Assembly (NCBI GenBank): GCA_903893445.1
Contig: CAITMG010000010.1
Location: 1-38,758, forward strand
DNA from: Candidatus Uhrbacteria bacterium
GTDB taxonomy: Bacteria > Patescibacteriota > Patescibacteriia > 2-12-FULL-60-25
DNA: 38,758 nucleotides
Direction: 5' to 3'
Positions 18,833 to 27,803 of the stretch are shown here, one piece after another. A model generated the notes under the pieces. That model did no database searches, was not told the DNA's origin, and worked only from the letters and a program-made list of their open reading frames with translations. A program made the translations under genes and the position numbers. Position 1 is the first letter of the stretch. Each line of letters opens with the position of its first letter.

Positions 18833-18885
18833 GGCGGTAGGCAGTAGTCGGTAGCTACGGCCTACCGCCTACTGCCTATTTTTTT
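18833..18885 (+). terminator. Heptamer-repeat hairpin acting as terminator
   Basis: GGCGGTA-GGCAGTA-GTCGGTA ... CTACCGC-CTACTGC followed by T7; stems AGGCAGTAG/CTACTGCCT (18839-18847/18869-18877) and CGGTAG/CTACCG. Confidence 0.8.
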
Positions 18886-18892
18886 ACCTCAT

Positions 18893-20161
18893 ATGCTCGA
18901 TCCAAAATACATTCGTGAACATGCGACAGAGGTCCAGACGAATTGCGATCATCGCAATGTGAAGATTGATGTGTCTGCATGGCTCAAGGCGGATGAACGT
19001 CGTTTGGCGTTGCTTCAGACCGTGGAATCTCTTCGCGCCAAGCGCAACGAGGTGGCAGACAAGATGAAATCCGCGAGTGCGGAAGATCGCCCAGGATTGA
19101 TCGAGCAGGGAAAATCTCTCAAAGATGCGTTAGCTGCGGGTGAAGCGGCTTTTGGTGAAGTTGACGCGGATTGGAAACGACAGCTTCTTGCCTTTCCAAA
19201 TTTGACGCATCCAGCTTCGCCGATCGGCATGACGGATGATGACAACAAGGAACTGCGCATCGTTGGGGAGGTCAAAAAATTGGAACATCCGTTGGATCAT
19301 ATTGCGTTGGGACAAAAGCATGATTTGATTGATCTTGAACGCGGCGCAAAAGTCGCAGGCGCGAAGTTTTATTTTTTGAAAGGAAAGTTGGCGTTGTTGG
19401 AACAGGCGATGATTCAGTTTGCGTTGTCGTATCTCGCCAAAGAAGGGTTTACGGCCATGTCCACGCCAGACCTGGCAAAGGATGACGTGTTGGTTGGGAC
19501 GGGCTTTCAACCACGTGGTCCAGAGACGCAGATCTATTCCATTGAGAATTCTGATCTGTCATTGATTGGAACGGCAGAGATCACGCTTGGCGGATATCAC
19601 AAAGATGAAATCTTGCCAGCGTCAGCGGTGCCATTGAAATACGCGGGCGTCTCGCATTGCTATCGCACAGAAGCCGGGACGTATGGAAAGGAATCCTACG
19701 GCCTCTATCGCGTGCATCAGTTCTCCAAAGTGGAAATGTTTGTGTACTGCACGCCGGAACAGTCCGAAGCTGTGCATCTGGAATTGCTTCGCCATGAAGA
19801 AAATATTTTTAAAGCGCTCGAGATTCCATTTCGCGTGATTGATATTTGCTCCGGTGATCTTGGTGGTCCAGCGTATCGCAAATATGACCTCGAAGCGTGG
19901 ATGTGGGGACGCGGGGAGGGGAAGGGCGGATGGGGAGAGGTGACGTCAACTTCAAATTGCACAGATTTCCAAGCTCGACGCTTGAACGTGCGTATCAAAA
20001 ATGACAATGGCGACAACGTGTACGCGCATACGCTCAACGGCACAGCGATTTCCCTGGCTCGTGCGATAATCGCAGTTCTCGAAAACAATCAAAACGAAGA
20101 CGGCTCCATCACGATTCCAAAAGCGCTCGTTCCATTTTGCGGGTTTGAGAAGATTGGGTAA
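18893..20161 (+). CDS. serS: Seryl-tRNA synthetase
   Basis: MLDPKYIREHATEVQTNCDHRN...; LSLIGTAEITLGGYHKDEILPASAVPLKYAGVSHCYRTEAGTYGKESYGLYRVHQFSKVEMF; EVTSTSNCTDFQARRLNVR; LNGTAISLARAIIAVLENNQ. Confidence 0.97.
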   Translation: MLDPKYIREHATEVQTNCDHRNVKIDVSAWLKADERRLALLQTVESLRAKRNEVADKMKSASAEDRPGLIEQGKSLKDALAAGEAAFGEVDADWKRQLLAFPNLTHPASPIGMTDDDNKELRIVGEVKKLEHPLDHIALGQKHDLIDLERGAKVAGAKFYFLKGKLALLEQAMIQFALSYLAKEGFTAMSTPDLAKDDVLVGTGFQPRGPETQIYSIENSDLSLIGTAEITLGGYHKDEILPASAVPLKYAGVSHCYRTEAGTYGKESYGLYRVHQFSKVEMFVYCTPEQSEAVHLELLRHEENIFKALEIPFRVIDICSGDLGGPAYRKYDLEAWMWGRGEGKGGWGEVTSTSNCTDFQARRLNVRIKNDNGDNVYAHTLNGTAISLARAIIAVLENNQNEDGSITIPKALVPFCGFEKIG

Positions 20162-20180
20162 AACCGCTACAATTCGGTTC

Positions 20181-21332
20181 ATGAAACCGGAGTCAAAAAC
20201 GTGGGTTGAAGTATCGAAAAAAGCCCTCACGAATAACGTGAAGGCGTTTCGACGTCATTTGGGTGCCAAGGTGGGAGTCATGGCGGTGGTAAAGTCGAAT
20301 GCGTATGGCCATGGACTGGTGGAAACGGCTCAGATTGCGGATGCTGCCGGCGCGGCGTGGTTTGGCGTTGATAATGTGGATGAAGGGATCGCATTGCGCA
20401 AAGCTGGAATCACAAAACCGATTTTGATTTTGGGATACACGATCAAGTCACGATTACCTGATGCGGTAAAAAATGACCTTTCATTTATCTTGTCGAATTT
20501 GGAAACGGTTCTTGCGCTTAAAAAATTAAAATTAACGGGGAGAAAAGGTTCGTTGGCAAAAGTTCATCTCAAGATCGAGACGGGTACCACGCGGCAAGGC
20601 GTAGAAGGTCAGGATTTGCTCCATATCGTGCGTGAGATCAAAAAGACACCCGGAGTGCAGATCGAAGGCGCATCGACGCATTATGCGAATATTGAGGACA
20701 CGACCGAAACGTCATTTGCGCAACGTCAGCTTCAACGCTTTAAAGAAGGCGTGACGCTCATCTGCCAGGAAGGCATTGATCCAAAGGTGATGCATACGGC
20801 GTGTAGTGCGGCGGCGATTTTATTTCCAGATACCTATTTCAATCTCGCGCGCGTTGGTATCTCAATGTACGGATTGTGGCCATCAAAGGAAACACAAGCT
20901 GTTGCACAGCGTGAGAAAAAGGCGTTGCATCTTGTCCCAGCACTTTCCTGGAAGACGCGCATTGCGCAGGTGAAGCATGTGAAAAAAGGGACGCCCGTGA
21001 GTTATGGACTGACGGAGAGTGTTGTTCATGATTCCAAGATTGCGGTCTTGCCTGTTGGGTATTGGGATGGGTTTGATCGCGGGTTATCAAGCGTTGGTCA
21101 TGTTTTGGTGCGTGGTCAGCTTTGTAAGGTTGTTGGTCGTATCTGCATGAATATGTGCATGATCGATGTGACGGATGTGCGCAATCTCTCGCTTGAGGAT
21201 GAAGTTGTTTTGCTCGGCGTTCAAAAAGATGAACAAATTTCCGCCCAAGATATTGCGGGAAAAATCGGAACCATTCATTACGAAGTCGTGACGCGCATTA
21301 ATCCATTGTTGCCGCGCATTGTGAAGGCGTAA
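20181..21332 (+). CDS. alr: Alanine racemase
   Basis: VGVMAVVKSNAYGHGLVETAQIADAAGAAWFGVDNVDEGIALRKAGI (PLP Lys), ARVGISMYGLWPS, VSYGLTESV. Start reassigned to 20181: TTGAGA-N17-TACAAT then 7 nt then ATG. Confidence 0.95.
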   Translation: MKPESKTWVEVSKKALTNNVKAFRRHLGAKVGVMAVVKSNAYGHGLVETAQIADAAGAAWFGVDNVDEGIALRKAGITKPILILGYTIKSRLPDAVKNDLSFILSNLETVLALKKLKLTGRKGSLAKVHLKIETGTTRQGVEGQDLLHIVREIKKTPGVQIEGASTHYANIEDTTETSFAQRQLQRFKEGVTLICQEGIDPKVMHTACSAAAILFPDTYFNLARVGISMYGLWPSKETQAVAQREKKALHLVPALSWKTRIAQVKHVKKGTPVSYGLTESVVHDSKIAVLPVGYWDGFDRGLSSVGHVLVRGQLCKVVGRICMNMCMIDVTDVRNLSLEDEVVLLGVQKDEQISAQDIAGKIGTIHYEVVTRINPLLPRIVKA

Positions 21333-21333
21333 T

Positions 21334-22257
21334 ATGTACAAATTTCGCGCAGGGCGCGGCGATGGGACATATGTCCGAACACGGGAGGGGAGAACGATGA
21401 AGAGTCGCACCACGGCGTATCTTTTGGTTGCCAGCTGTGCGGCCATGGGAGCGATCTGGTTTGTGTTTGTGTCGCATTATTGGAGCGTCCAATCGATTGA
21501 GGTGAGCGGATTGAAGGACCTTGGGAGGGGAGAGGTGGAATCAACGGTGTACGATATTTTGGATCATGGCTCAAAGCGTCCGTGGGATCAGCGCAATTTA
21601 TTTTTCATTAATGCGAATTCGTTAGCTGCCGCATTAACGGATAAATTATTTGCGGAAAACGTGACTGTGGAAAAGTCCTATCCTAACGTTTTACGACTCA
21701 TCATTACCGAGCGTCAGAGAAGAGTGGTTTACGGTGTAAATGATCGTTTGCTCGATATTGATCCGCATGGATTTGTCACTGGTGATGAACCAACATCTAC
21801 CGCCGGATATTTTTACGATCTCGCTTCTTCCAAAACCTTCGCGGATAAAAATCACGCTACGTTTGTCCGTCAATCAACATTTATTGATACGACCGTAACA
21901 TCAACAGCGTCATCAACAGACATTATGATGGAGATTTTGTCTGATGCGACGTCAACGAGTGAAAATGCGACTGCGACAAAGCAATTTGTGGACTCAGATG
22001 TCGTAATCCGCTGGTTACAGGCCTCAAAAACACTCCTAGCCTCAAATTTGCGTTATAGGCTCTTTGAGGTGACGAACCCGACCTCTGATACCTTGAAAGT
22101 TGTCACAGAGCAGGGATATCGCATCATTTTTGATCTCAAGCAGGACTTGGGAGTCCAGATGGACTCGTATATCAAGTTTCTCAAATCCAAACCAAAGGAT
22201 CTAAACATCACAGACTACATAGATGTCAGAATCCCAGGAAAGATTTTCGCAAAGTAA
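21334..22257 (+). CDS. FtsQ/DivIB-like POTRA-domain cell-division protein
   Basis: N-terminal TM, then SVQSIEVSGLKDLGRGEVESTVYDIL...NLFFINANSLAAALTDKLFAENVTVEKSYPNVLRLIITERQRRVVY (POTRA). Confidence 0.7.
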   Translation: MYKFRAGRGDGTYVRTREGRTMKSRTTAYLLVASCAAMGAIWFVFVSHYWSVQSIEVSGLKDLGRGEVESTVYDILDHGSKRPWDQRNLFFINANSLAAALTDKLFAENVTVEKSYPNVLRLIITERQRRVVYGVNDRLLDIDPHGFVTGDEPTSTAGYFYDLASSKTFADKNHATFVRQSTFIDTTVTSTASSTDIMMEILSDATSTSENATATKQFVDSDVVIRWLQASKTLLASNLRYRLFEVTNPTSDTLKVVTEQGYRIIFDLKQDLGVQMDSYIKFLKSKPKDLNITDYIDVRIPGKIFAK

Positions 22258-22279
22258 AAAAATATTTTTTGGAGGCTGG

Positions 22280-22460
22280 GGAGTGTGAGACGATTTTTTT
22301 CGTAGATCAATCTACGGACGCGGAAACATTTGTTAAACGTCATTTAAACGAAATGACGGGCTAAAACAGGTCCAAATGGTCCAAGTAAGCCTAAACGGCC
22401 CAAAGAGGCTTTTTTAACCCCTAAGAGGCGTATAACATATATTGTGCGACGCATCATATG
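22280..22460. other. Structured convergent intergenic segment (several hairpins, dif-like 28-mer)
   Basis: CGTAGAtcaaTCTACG, CGTCATTTaaacgAAATGACG, AAGCCT...AGGCTTTTTTAA hairpins; GAGGCGTATAA-CATATA-TTGTGCGACGC at 22425-22452. Confidence 0.45.
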
Positions 22461-22766
22461 AGCGATTTTGCTGGGGTTTTGACGATTATTGGTTCCCTCC
22501 CCGTTCGTTAAAAATGATTTTTTCTTTTTTTCGACGCTCGAGTGGTTTGTGTTTTTGTGTCTGGTTTTACCTACGGAGATATATTTCTCTTTCTTGTATT
22601 GCTTAAATTTTTTTTCTAAAAAAATATTTCGTAAAATGTTTTACCAAATATTTTTAACACAGTGGTTAGAATCCATGTGATCTGACGTCACTGGTCGCCC
22701 CGCTCCCCTTTTTTCCTAGATAGGCAGGGGAGGCTCCCCTTCAGGCACGGCTTGTGGGTGGTGTGA

Positions 22767-23576
22767 TTATTTCCCTAAAACGTATTTCCCCTTCTTTGCT
22801 GCCACTTCATTCACGAAACAGACTTTATTTTCAACAGTCATTGTTTTAATCGTTTTGCTTCCGCGGAGTCGATAGATTTTTGTCTTGATATCACCAACAA
22901 GCATGCAGTTGAGAAGATCCGTTGTTGTCTTTGGTGTTCCAATGAAGTATTTGGCCAGATACTTGATCGCTGGGGCTGTTTTAAGGGGCTGGATGACGCT
23001 TGTGATGCTCTTTGGGTCGTTGAGTGGGTTTGTTGCCGTTGTGATGACTTTTGTCGCGGTCAGTGGAGTTATGCATCGTTTTTGCTTTGTATCGTAAACA
23101 TCTCCTGGATTCAGACATGCGCATTTATGTTGATACGTATCCCACGTGACGGATGTTCCATATGTCGCGCGACAATACTCCCATCCGCTTTCGCAGATAT
23201 TCGCGAAGCTAAAAAAGTTTTCCGCACATTTGCACTCATGCGCGGAATTTCTTGTGCTGTAGAGCGGACAGTACTCCCAGGGTGTTTTACCGCTTGGAAC
23301 GATGCCTTGGTAGGTCGCTGGACAGGTTGAGGGTGCCAAGACGTATCGCGCCTTTTGCTCGTCGTTGTCTGCTCGGAGCTTTGTGAGTGTCATCGGATAC
23401 GCGATGGATTGCTCTTTTTTGGTTTCTACGGCATCAAAATCATGCATGATGCCAAAATATTCATCACAGGTGTTGATGATGTAGACGCCATTGGTCGTGG
23501 TTGTCGTTGCCGCGTGAGCCGGAATAGCTAAAAACAGCAGGAAAAATGCGGCGATACCGATCTGTGTGCCTTTCAT
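22767..23576 (-). CDS. Secreted cysteine-rich protein
   Basis: Signal peptide MKGTQIGIAAFFLLFLAIPAHA; many Cys (NTCDEYF, STCPATY, EYCPLY, HECKCAENFF, NICESGWEYC, HKCACLN). Start reassigned to 23576 (TATGCT 7 nt upstream). Confidence 0.7.
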   Translation of the reverse strand: MKGTQIGIAAFFLLFLAIPAHAATTTTTNGVYIINTCDEYFGIMHDFDAVETKKEQSIAYPMTLTKLRADNDEQKARYVLAPSTCPATYQGIVPSGKTPWEYCPLYSTRNSAHECKCAENFFSFANICESGWEYCRATYGTSVTWDTYQHKCACLNPGDVYDTKQKRCITPLTATKVITTATNPLNDPKSITSVIQPLKTAPAIKYLAKYFIGTPKTTTDLLNCMLVGDIKTKIYRLRGSKTIKTMTVENKVCFVNEVAAKKGKYVLGK

Positions 23577-23622
23577 GGTCCAAAGCATACAGAGAAAACG
23601 AAGAATCTGTAAATATGCGCGC

Positions 23623-24924
23623 TTATCTGACACAACGGATCGACTGACCGCCTGTTTTTGCTGCCCCGCCCGTGCTTCCCGTCGAAAGGTTTGTTGTCCA
23701 GGCGTTGGCAAGATTTGTGGAGAGCGTTGTGGCTGACCAATACGTGCGTACGGAGCCTGCAGAGACGCCTGTTGGCTCTAAGATCCCGTAGATGCCATCG
23801 ACGTATGCCTGCAAGAGTTGTTTTTGATGCGGAAGATACCATCCTGCATTGGCTTCACAACCGGTTTTGGCAGCACCTTTTTTTGTACACGAATTTCCGC
23901 TCACTTCATTACAGTTATTTGCGATCAGCCACGTGACGGTTCCATTGCTGTCATCTAACGCGTACGTGACACTATTGAGTGTTTTGCTCCAAATGGTTCC
24001 GGTTGAAATGTCTTGATACGCGGCACCAGAATCACCCGTGCCGCAATAATTATTTCCACCTGTGCAGGCTGTCCATCCTTTGGCGTATCGATTGGCTGGT
24101 GGTGATTGCCCGACGCTACTCCCATTCGCATTAAAATCTTCGACACCACCAAATTGCTGTGTTCCTCCTGGCCATGTTGCGGGGTTGGTTGTACGAGTCC
24201 CATTAAAAACGCCTGCGAGAAGCGCGCCGGGAGTCCCGCAATAGGTATTTCCCACGCCAACGCTGTCTGCTGTCACACTCATTGAGCCTGCGGCGCTTGC
24301 GGTTGAGCAAACCTTTGAGGCGTCGATATCTCCATAAAACGCACCCGTTTGACTGACACCAAATGCAACGCCAAATTTTACCGTACTCGTCGCGAGGCCT
24401 GTGGCGTTAAATGTTCCAGGCGTGCTCGCGATGGTCAGGACTCGTGAGGGATCGGTATCGCCATACATCGTCCCGGACGGCAGGGCTGCGACGCCGTATG
24501 CGATAATATCTCCATTTTGCGTTAATGGAGCGTTGATCCAAAATCTTCCGTTTGTGGAGAGTGCGATGGTATATCCTGTTCCGTTTGTTGATGTGGTCGT
24601 TGGATCGATCGGAATGCTTGTGAGATACAGTTGTCCATTTGTGAGAACGCTGAGATCGATGAGACCGGCGCACGACCCTCCGGTGGTACAAATTTCCGTT
24701 GACGTTGGCGTAATGGTACTTGGCAGGCTCTTATGGTCGATCAAGTATTGATTCACAGCACTTGAGATGACGTTGATATCAGCGCGTCTTTTTGCATTAT
24801 TCGTACTGGCGAATTGTTTGGCGGGATTGATTGCAATAATCACAACCGATGCGAGAATGCCAATCAGCGCAACGACGAGGATGATTTCAATCAGCGTAAA
24901 ACCAGGACGAGGCAATATTCCCAT
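23623..24924 (-). CDS. Type IV pilin-like protein (N-methylation motif) with C-terminal DUF1566/Lcl-like domain
   Basis: MGILPRPG|FTLIEIILVVALIGILASVVIIAINPAKQF prepilin signature; C-terminus CEANAGWYLPHQKQLLQAYVDGIYG...RTYWSATTLSTNLANAWTTNLSTG...SIRCVR. Extended -10 TGATAAAAT 8 nt before ATG 24924. Confidence 0.8.
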   Translation of the reverse strand: MGILPRPGFTLIEIILVVALIGILASVVIIAINPAKQFASTNNAKRRADINVISSAVNQYLIDHKSLPSTITPTSTEICTTGGSCAGLIDLSVLTNGQLYLTSIPIDPTTTSTNGTGYTIALSTNGRFWINAPLTQNGDIIAYGVAALPSGTMYGDTDPSRVLTIASTPGTFNATGLATSTVKFGVAFGVSQTGAFYGDIDASKVCSTASAAGSMSVTADSVGVGNTYCGTPGALLAGVFNGTRTTNPATWPGGTQQFGGVEDFNANGSSVGQSPPANRYAKGWTACTGGNNYCGTGDSGAAYQDISTGTIWSKTLNSVTYALDDSNGTVTWLIANNCNEVSGNSCTKKGAAKTGCEANAGWYLPHQKQLLQAYVDGIYGILEPTGVSAGSVRTYWSATTLSTNLANAWTTNLSTGSTGGAAKTGGQSIRCVR

Positions 24925-24950
24925 GCATAGATATTTTATCACATTTCAAA

Positions 24951-24972
24951 AAGCCCGTTTGATAACGGGCTT
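24951..24972 (-). terminator. Terminator of yvcK homologue
   Basis: AAGCCCGTT/AACGGGCTT stem, TTTTT on the minus strand. Confidence 0.8.
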
Positions 24973-24986
24973 GAGAGGTTGTGTGA

Positions 24987-25994
24987 CTATCCTTCCTCTT
25001 GAAGGATGAGACTTACGGCATGTGCGAGACCATCTGGATCGTGACGGAGTAGGCTTCGGCGTAGCTTATCGCCAGATGCGGCGATGCTGATATCGCCAGA
25101 GATGATGGGCTTGCGGAGAACGCGTCTGTCACGCGGATCGAGGTCATCTCGAACGAGATGTTCGCCTTCTTCCCTATACCGTTCGATGATTTCCGGACTC
25201 GGTGGACGCGAATTGAGGAGAATTTCATCAATGCGTACGGGTGAGATGATCTCGTCGAGCTTGGACGCGAATGTCGAGGCCGTGTAGTCGTCTGTCTGCC
25301 CTTTTTTAGTGACAAGGTTACAGACGAAGAGGATCTTTCCTCCGGCGCGTTGGAGTGACGTGAGCGCATCCGTGATTCCCGGAACGATGAGATTTGGGAC
25401 GAGACTCGTCCAAAAGTCACCTGGACCGAGGATGACGAGATCCGCGTTTTGAATTTCCGCAACCGCTTCGGGGTTCGCGTGAACCGCGTTTTCGAGAAAG
25501 CAGCGTTGGATGGGCGCTCGTGGGCCATCAGCGTCATCGATGAGATGCTCACCAACGATCGTGTGGCCGTCTGTGAGCTCCGCACACAGCTTTGTGGCTT
25601 CGAGGGTGACCGGAATGACCTGGCCGCGCACATTGAGCAACCTGTGGGCCGTTTGAAGCGCGGAAATCGGATTGCCGTGAATCTTTTCGAGTGCGCTCAG
25701 GATGATGTTCCCGACGCTTTGACCGGTCATGTTTCCAGAGCCGTCCGCAAAACGATGCGAAAAGAGTCTTCTCCACGTATCATCCTGATCATTCGAGAGC
25801 GCGACGAGACATTGGCGTAAATCGCCCGGAGGCAACACGCCAAGATTGTCACGCAATTCGCCCGTGTGACCACCGTCATCTGACATGGTCACGATGGCTG
25901 AGAGGCTCCATTCTTTTCGTCGCTTGAGTCCACTGAGGATGGTGTACGTTCCCGTTCCACCACCAATAACCACGATGCGTTTGCGCGTATCCAT
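24987..25994 (-). CDS. YvcK/CofD-like family protein (gluconeogenesis factor type)
   Basis: IVVIGGGTGTYTILSGLKRR...IVTMSDDGGHTGELRDNLGVLPPGDLRQCLVALSND; LVILGPGDFWTSLVPNLIVPGI. Confidence 0.93.
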   Translation of the reverse strand: MDTRKRIVVIGGGTGTYTILSGLKRRKEWSLSAIVTMSDDGGHTGELRDNLGVLPPGDLRQCLVALSNDQDDTWRRLFSHRFADGSGNMTGQSVGNIILSALEKIHGNPISALQTAHRLLNVRGQVIPVTLEATKLCAELTDGHTIVGEHLIDDADGPRAPIQRCFLENAVHANPEAVAEIQNADLVILGPGDFWTSLVPNLIVPGITDALTSLQRAGGKILFVCNLVTKKGQTDDYTASTFASKLDEIISPVRIDEILLNSRPPSPEIIERYREEGEHLVRDDLDPRDRRVLRKPIISGDISIAASGDKLRRSLLRHDPDGLAHAVSLILQEEG

Positions 25995-26051
25995 AGATCT
26001 CCTAAAGATGTGAGAGGTGCCGTTGTATCCAACGTCGAAAACGCGTCGTTG

Positions 26052-27803
26052 TCAATGTGTGGATTGGCTGATTTCGTTCACGGCTTCGCCCATGGTGACA
26101 CATTTAACGTCTGGTTTTCCGCAGACATTTTCCGCGAGCGTTTTCATCGCTTCCCAGTACACGCCATCATTCCAGGTTGAAAAATGGTTGCCGATTTGGA
26201 CCGGTGCCCGATTCCCTGCGTAGTTGGTGTCAAAATACTGCTGAAAGGATTTAAGTGTTTCGTCGTACGCTTGCTGCCATTCCGGCGAGCCTTTTTTAAA
26301 CGCATCTTTTGCGGCGGATTGTTTGAAGTAAAAATTATAGTCCATCGAAAGGATTGTGCTTGTCGCGCCGTTATATTTGATCTTTGCCAGCGGGACTTCC
26401 CAGATTCCGGATGCGTCCTTTGATGGCCAGACGTTTTGTTTTGCAGCTTTACTGCAATCGTAGACGTAACCAAGCTCCTTGAGCGTGGGATAGAGTCCTG
26501 CGCTGACGCCCAAATCTGGCGCACGAAAGCCCGTGATGCCCTGAGGTGGCAGATTGATACGTTGTCGCTGATCCGGTTCGCTTTGAAGGCCATCAATCGT
26601 TCCAACGTCTTTCACGATGTGCGCGAATTGTTGGAGTTCGCTTTTCCAGTCCGTCGCGCTCCAGGAGCTGCCATTATAGTGGCCGTTCGCATGGCTGCCG
26701 ATTTCATGGCCTTCGTTGATGGCGAGATTGATTTGTTCGATGCGGTCTGCGATATCTTTCTTTCCTCCGCCAAAACCGATGGCGGATTTCCCTGGCCCAG
26801 CTTGTGGTGCGTTATAGGTTTTCGATGCGGCGTTTGTCAAAAGATAGACGCCACTAATGAAATACGTAAAGTGAACCGGTTTTCCCTGGCTGATCATGGT
26901 TTGCGCAAACGCTCGCGTGTCTTTCCACATCGGAATCGAATAGGATCCATCAAATGCCAGTAAGACATATTGAGTTGAAGAGACGCTTGTTGGATGTGTT
27001 GTGGCTGTGGTGGTAATGATGACTGGAGCGACTTGTGCAGGGACTTCAGCGGTTGGCTCTGTTGATGTTGTTGCTGGTGTTGACGTTGTCTCTTGCGGCG
27101 GAACGGTTGCCGGTGATGATGTCACGGTTGGTGCGGCTGGTTCGACGGGTTCCTCGATCAACCCTTCGGGTTTTTCGACCGGTGACTCTGGTGCCCAGAT
27201 CGCAATGTCAAACCACGCCTTGGCACTGGCAAGAAGATCGCGCATCCAAAACTGAACACCTTTTTGATACGTTGTCGGATCTGAGGCCACCCCGACACTG
27301 TCTACGCCAAGCTTATTGCAAAGGTAGAGCGCGCGTCCAATGTGAAATCGCTGCGTAACGATAATGATGTTTGAAAGGTGAAATGTATTCTTGGCATTCT
27401 TACAGCTCTCGTAGGTGCGATACCCTTTTCCGTCGATCAAAATATCTTTGTCTGGAATGTCGCGATTGCGGACATACTCCTGCATCACAGCAATCTCGGC
27501 GGCATGAAAACTTCCATCGTCTCCCGTGAGAAGGATCTTATCTGCGAGGCCTTTGCGATAGATCGCGATGCCGGTGTCTAAGCGATCACGTAACGCATCT
27601 GACGGGGTTTTATCCGCCTTGATGCTTGCGCCAAGGACGAGAACAGCCTGTGCATGAGTGAGCGTCTCCTCACGTCGCGGATCAACGATGCGTGAGACAT
27701 ACGAAAGTTGGACATACGCAATCACGACAGTGATGCTGCCGATGATTGTTAATGTTGCCGAGAGAAGAATGAGCTTCCGTCGGTGTGTCCAAAACTCATT
27801 CAT
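26052..27803 (-). CDS. Fusion: N-terminal SanA/YdcF (DUF218) domain, Pro/Thr-rich linker, C-terminal polysaccharide deacetylase-like domain
   Basis: AVLVLGASIKADKTPSDALRDRLDTGIAIYRKGLADKILLTGD (DUF218/SanA); then LLAFDGSYSIPMWKD, EGHEIGSHANGHYNG, GFRAPDLGVS, NHFSTWNDGVYWEAM (NodB-like). Confidence 0.8.
   Translation of the reverse strand: MNEFWTHRRKLILLSATLTIIGSITVVIAYVQLSYVSRIVDPRREETLTHAQAVLVLGASIKADKTPSDALRDRLDTGIAIYRKGLADKILLTGDDGSFHAAEIAVMQEYVRNRDIPDKDILIDGKGYRTYESCKNAKNTFHLSNIIIVTQRFHIGRALYLCNKLGVDSVGVASDPTTYQKGVQFWMRDLLASAKAWFDIAIWAPESPVEKPEGLIEEPVEPAAPTVTSSPATVPPQETTSTPATTSTEPTAEVPAQVAPVIITTTATTHPTSVSSTQYVLLAFDGSYSIPMWKDTRAFAQTMISQGKPVHFTYFISGVYLLTNAASKTYNAPQAGPGKSAIGFGGGKKDIADRIEQINLAINEGHEIGSHANGHYNGSSWSATDWKSELQQFAHIVKDVGTIDGLQSEPDQRQRINLPPQGITGFRAPDLGVSAGLYPTLKELGYVYDCSKAAKQNVWPSKDASGIWEVPLAKIKYNGATSTILSMDYNFYFKQSAAKDAFKKGSPEWQQAYDETLKSFQQYFDTNYAGNRAPVQIGNHFSTWNDGVYWEAMKTLAENVCGKPDVKCVTMGEAVNEISQSTH

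Noticed and set aside
22489-22680. 63-aa Phe-rich + ORF in the convergent gap
   Set aside because: Poly-T rich composition translates into Phe; no SD or homology pattern.
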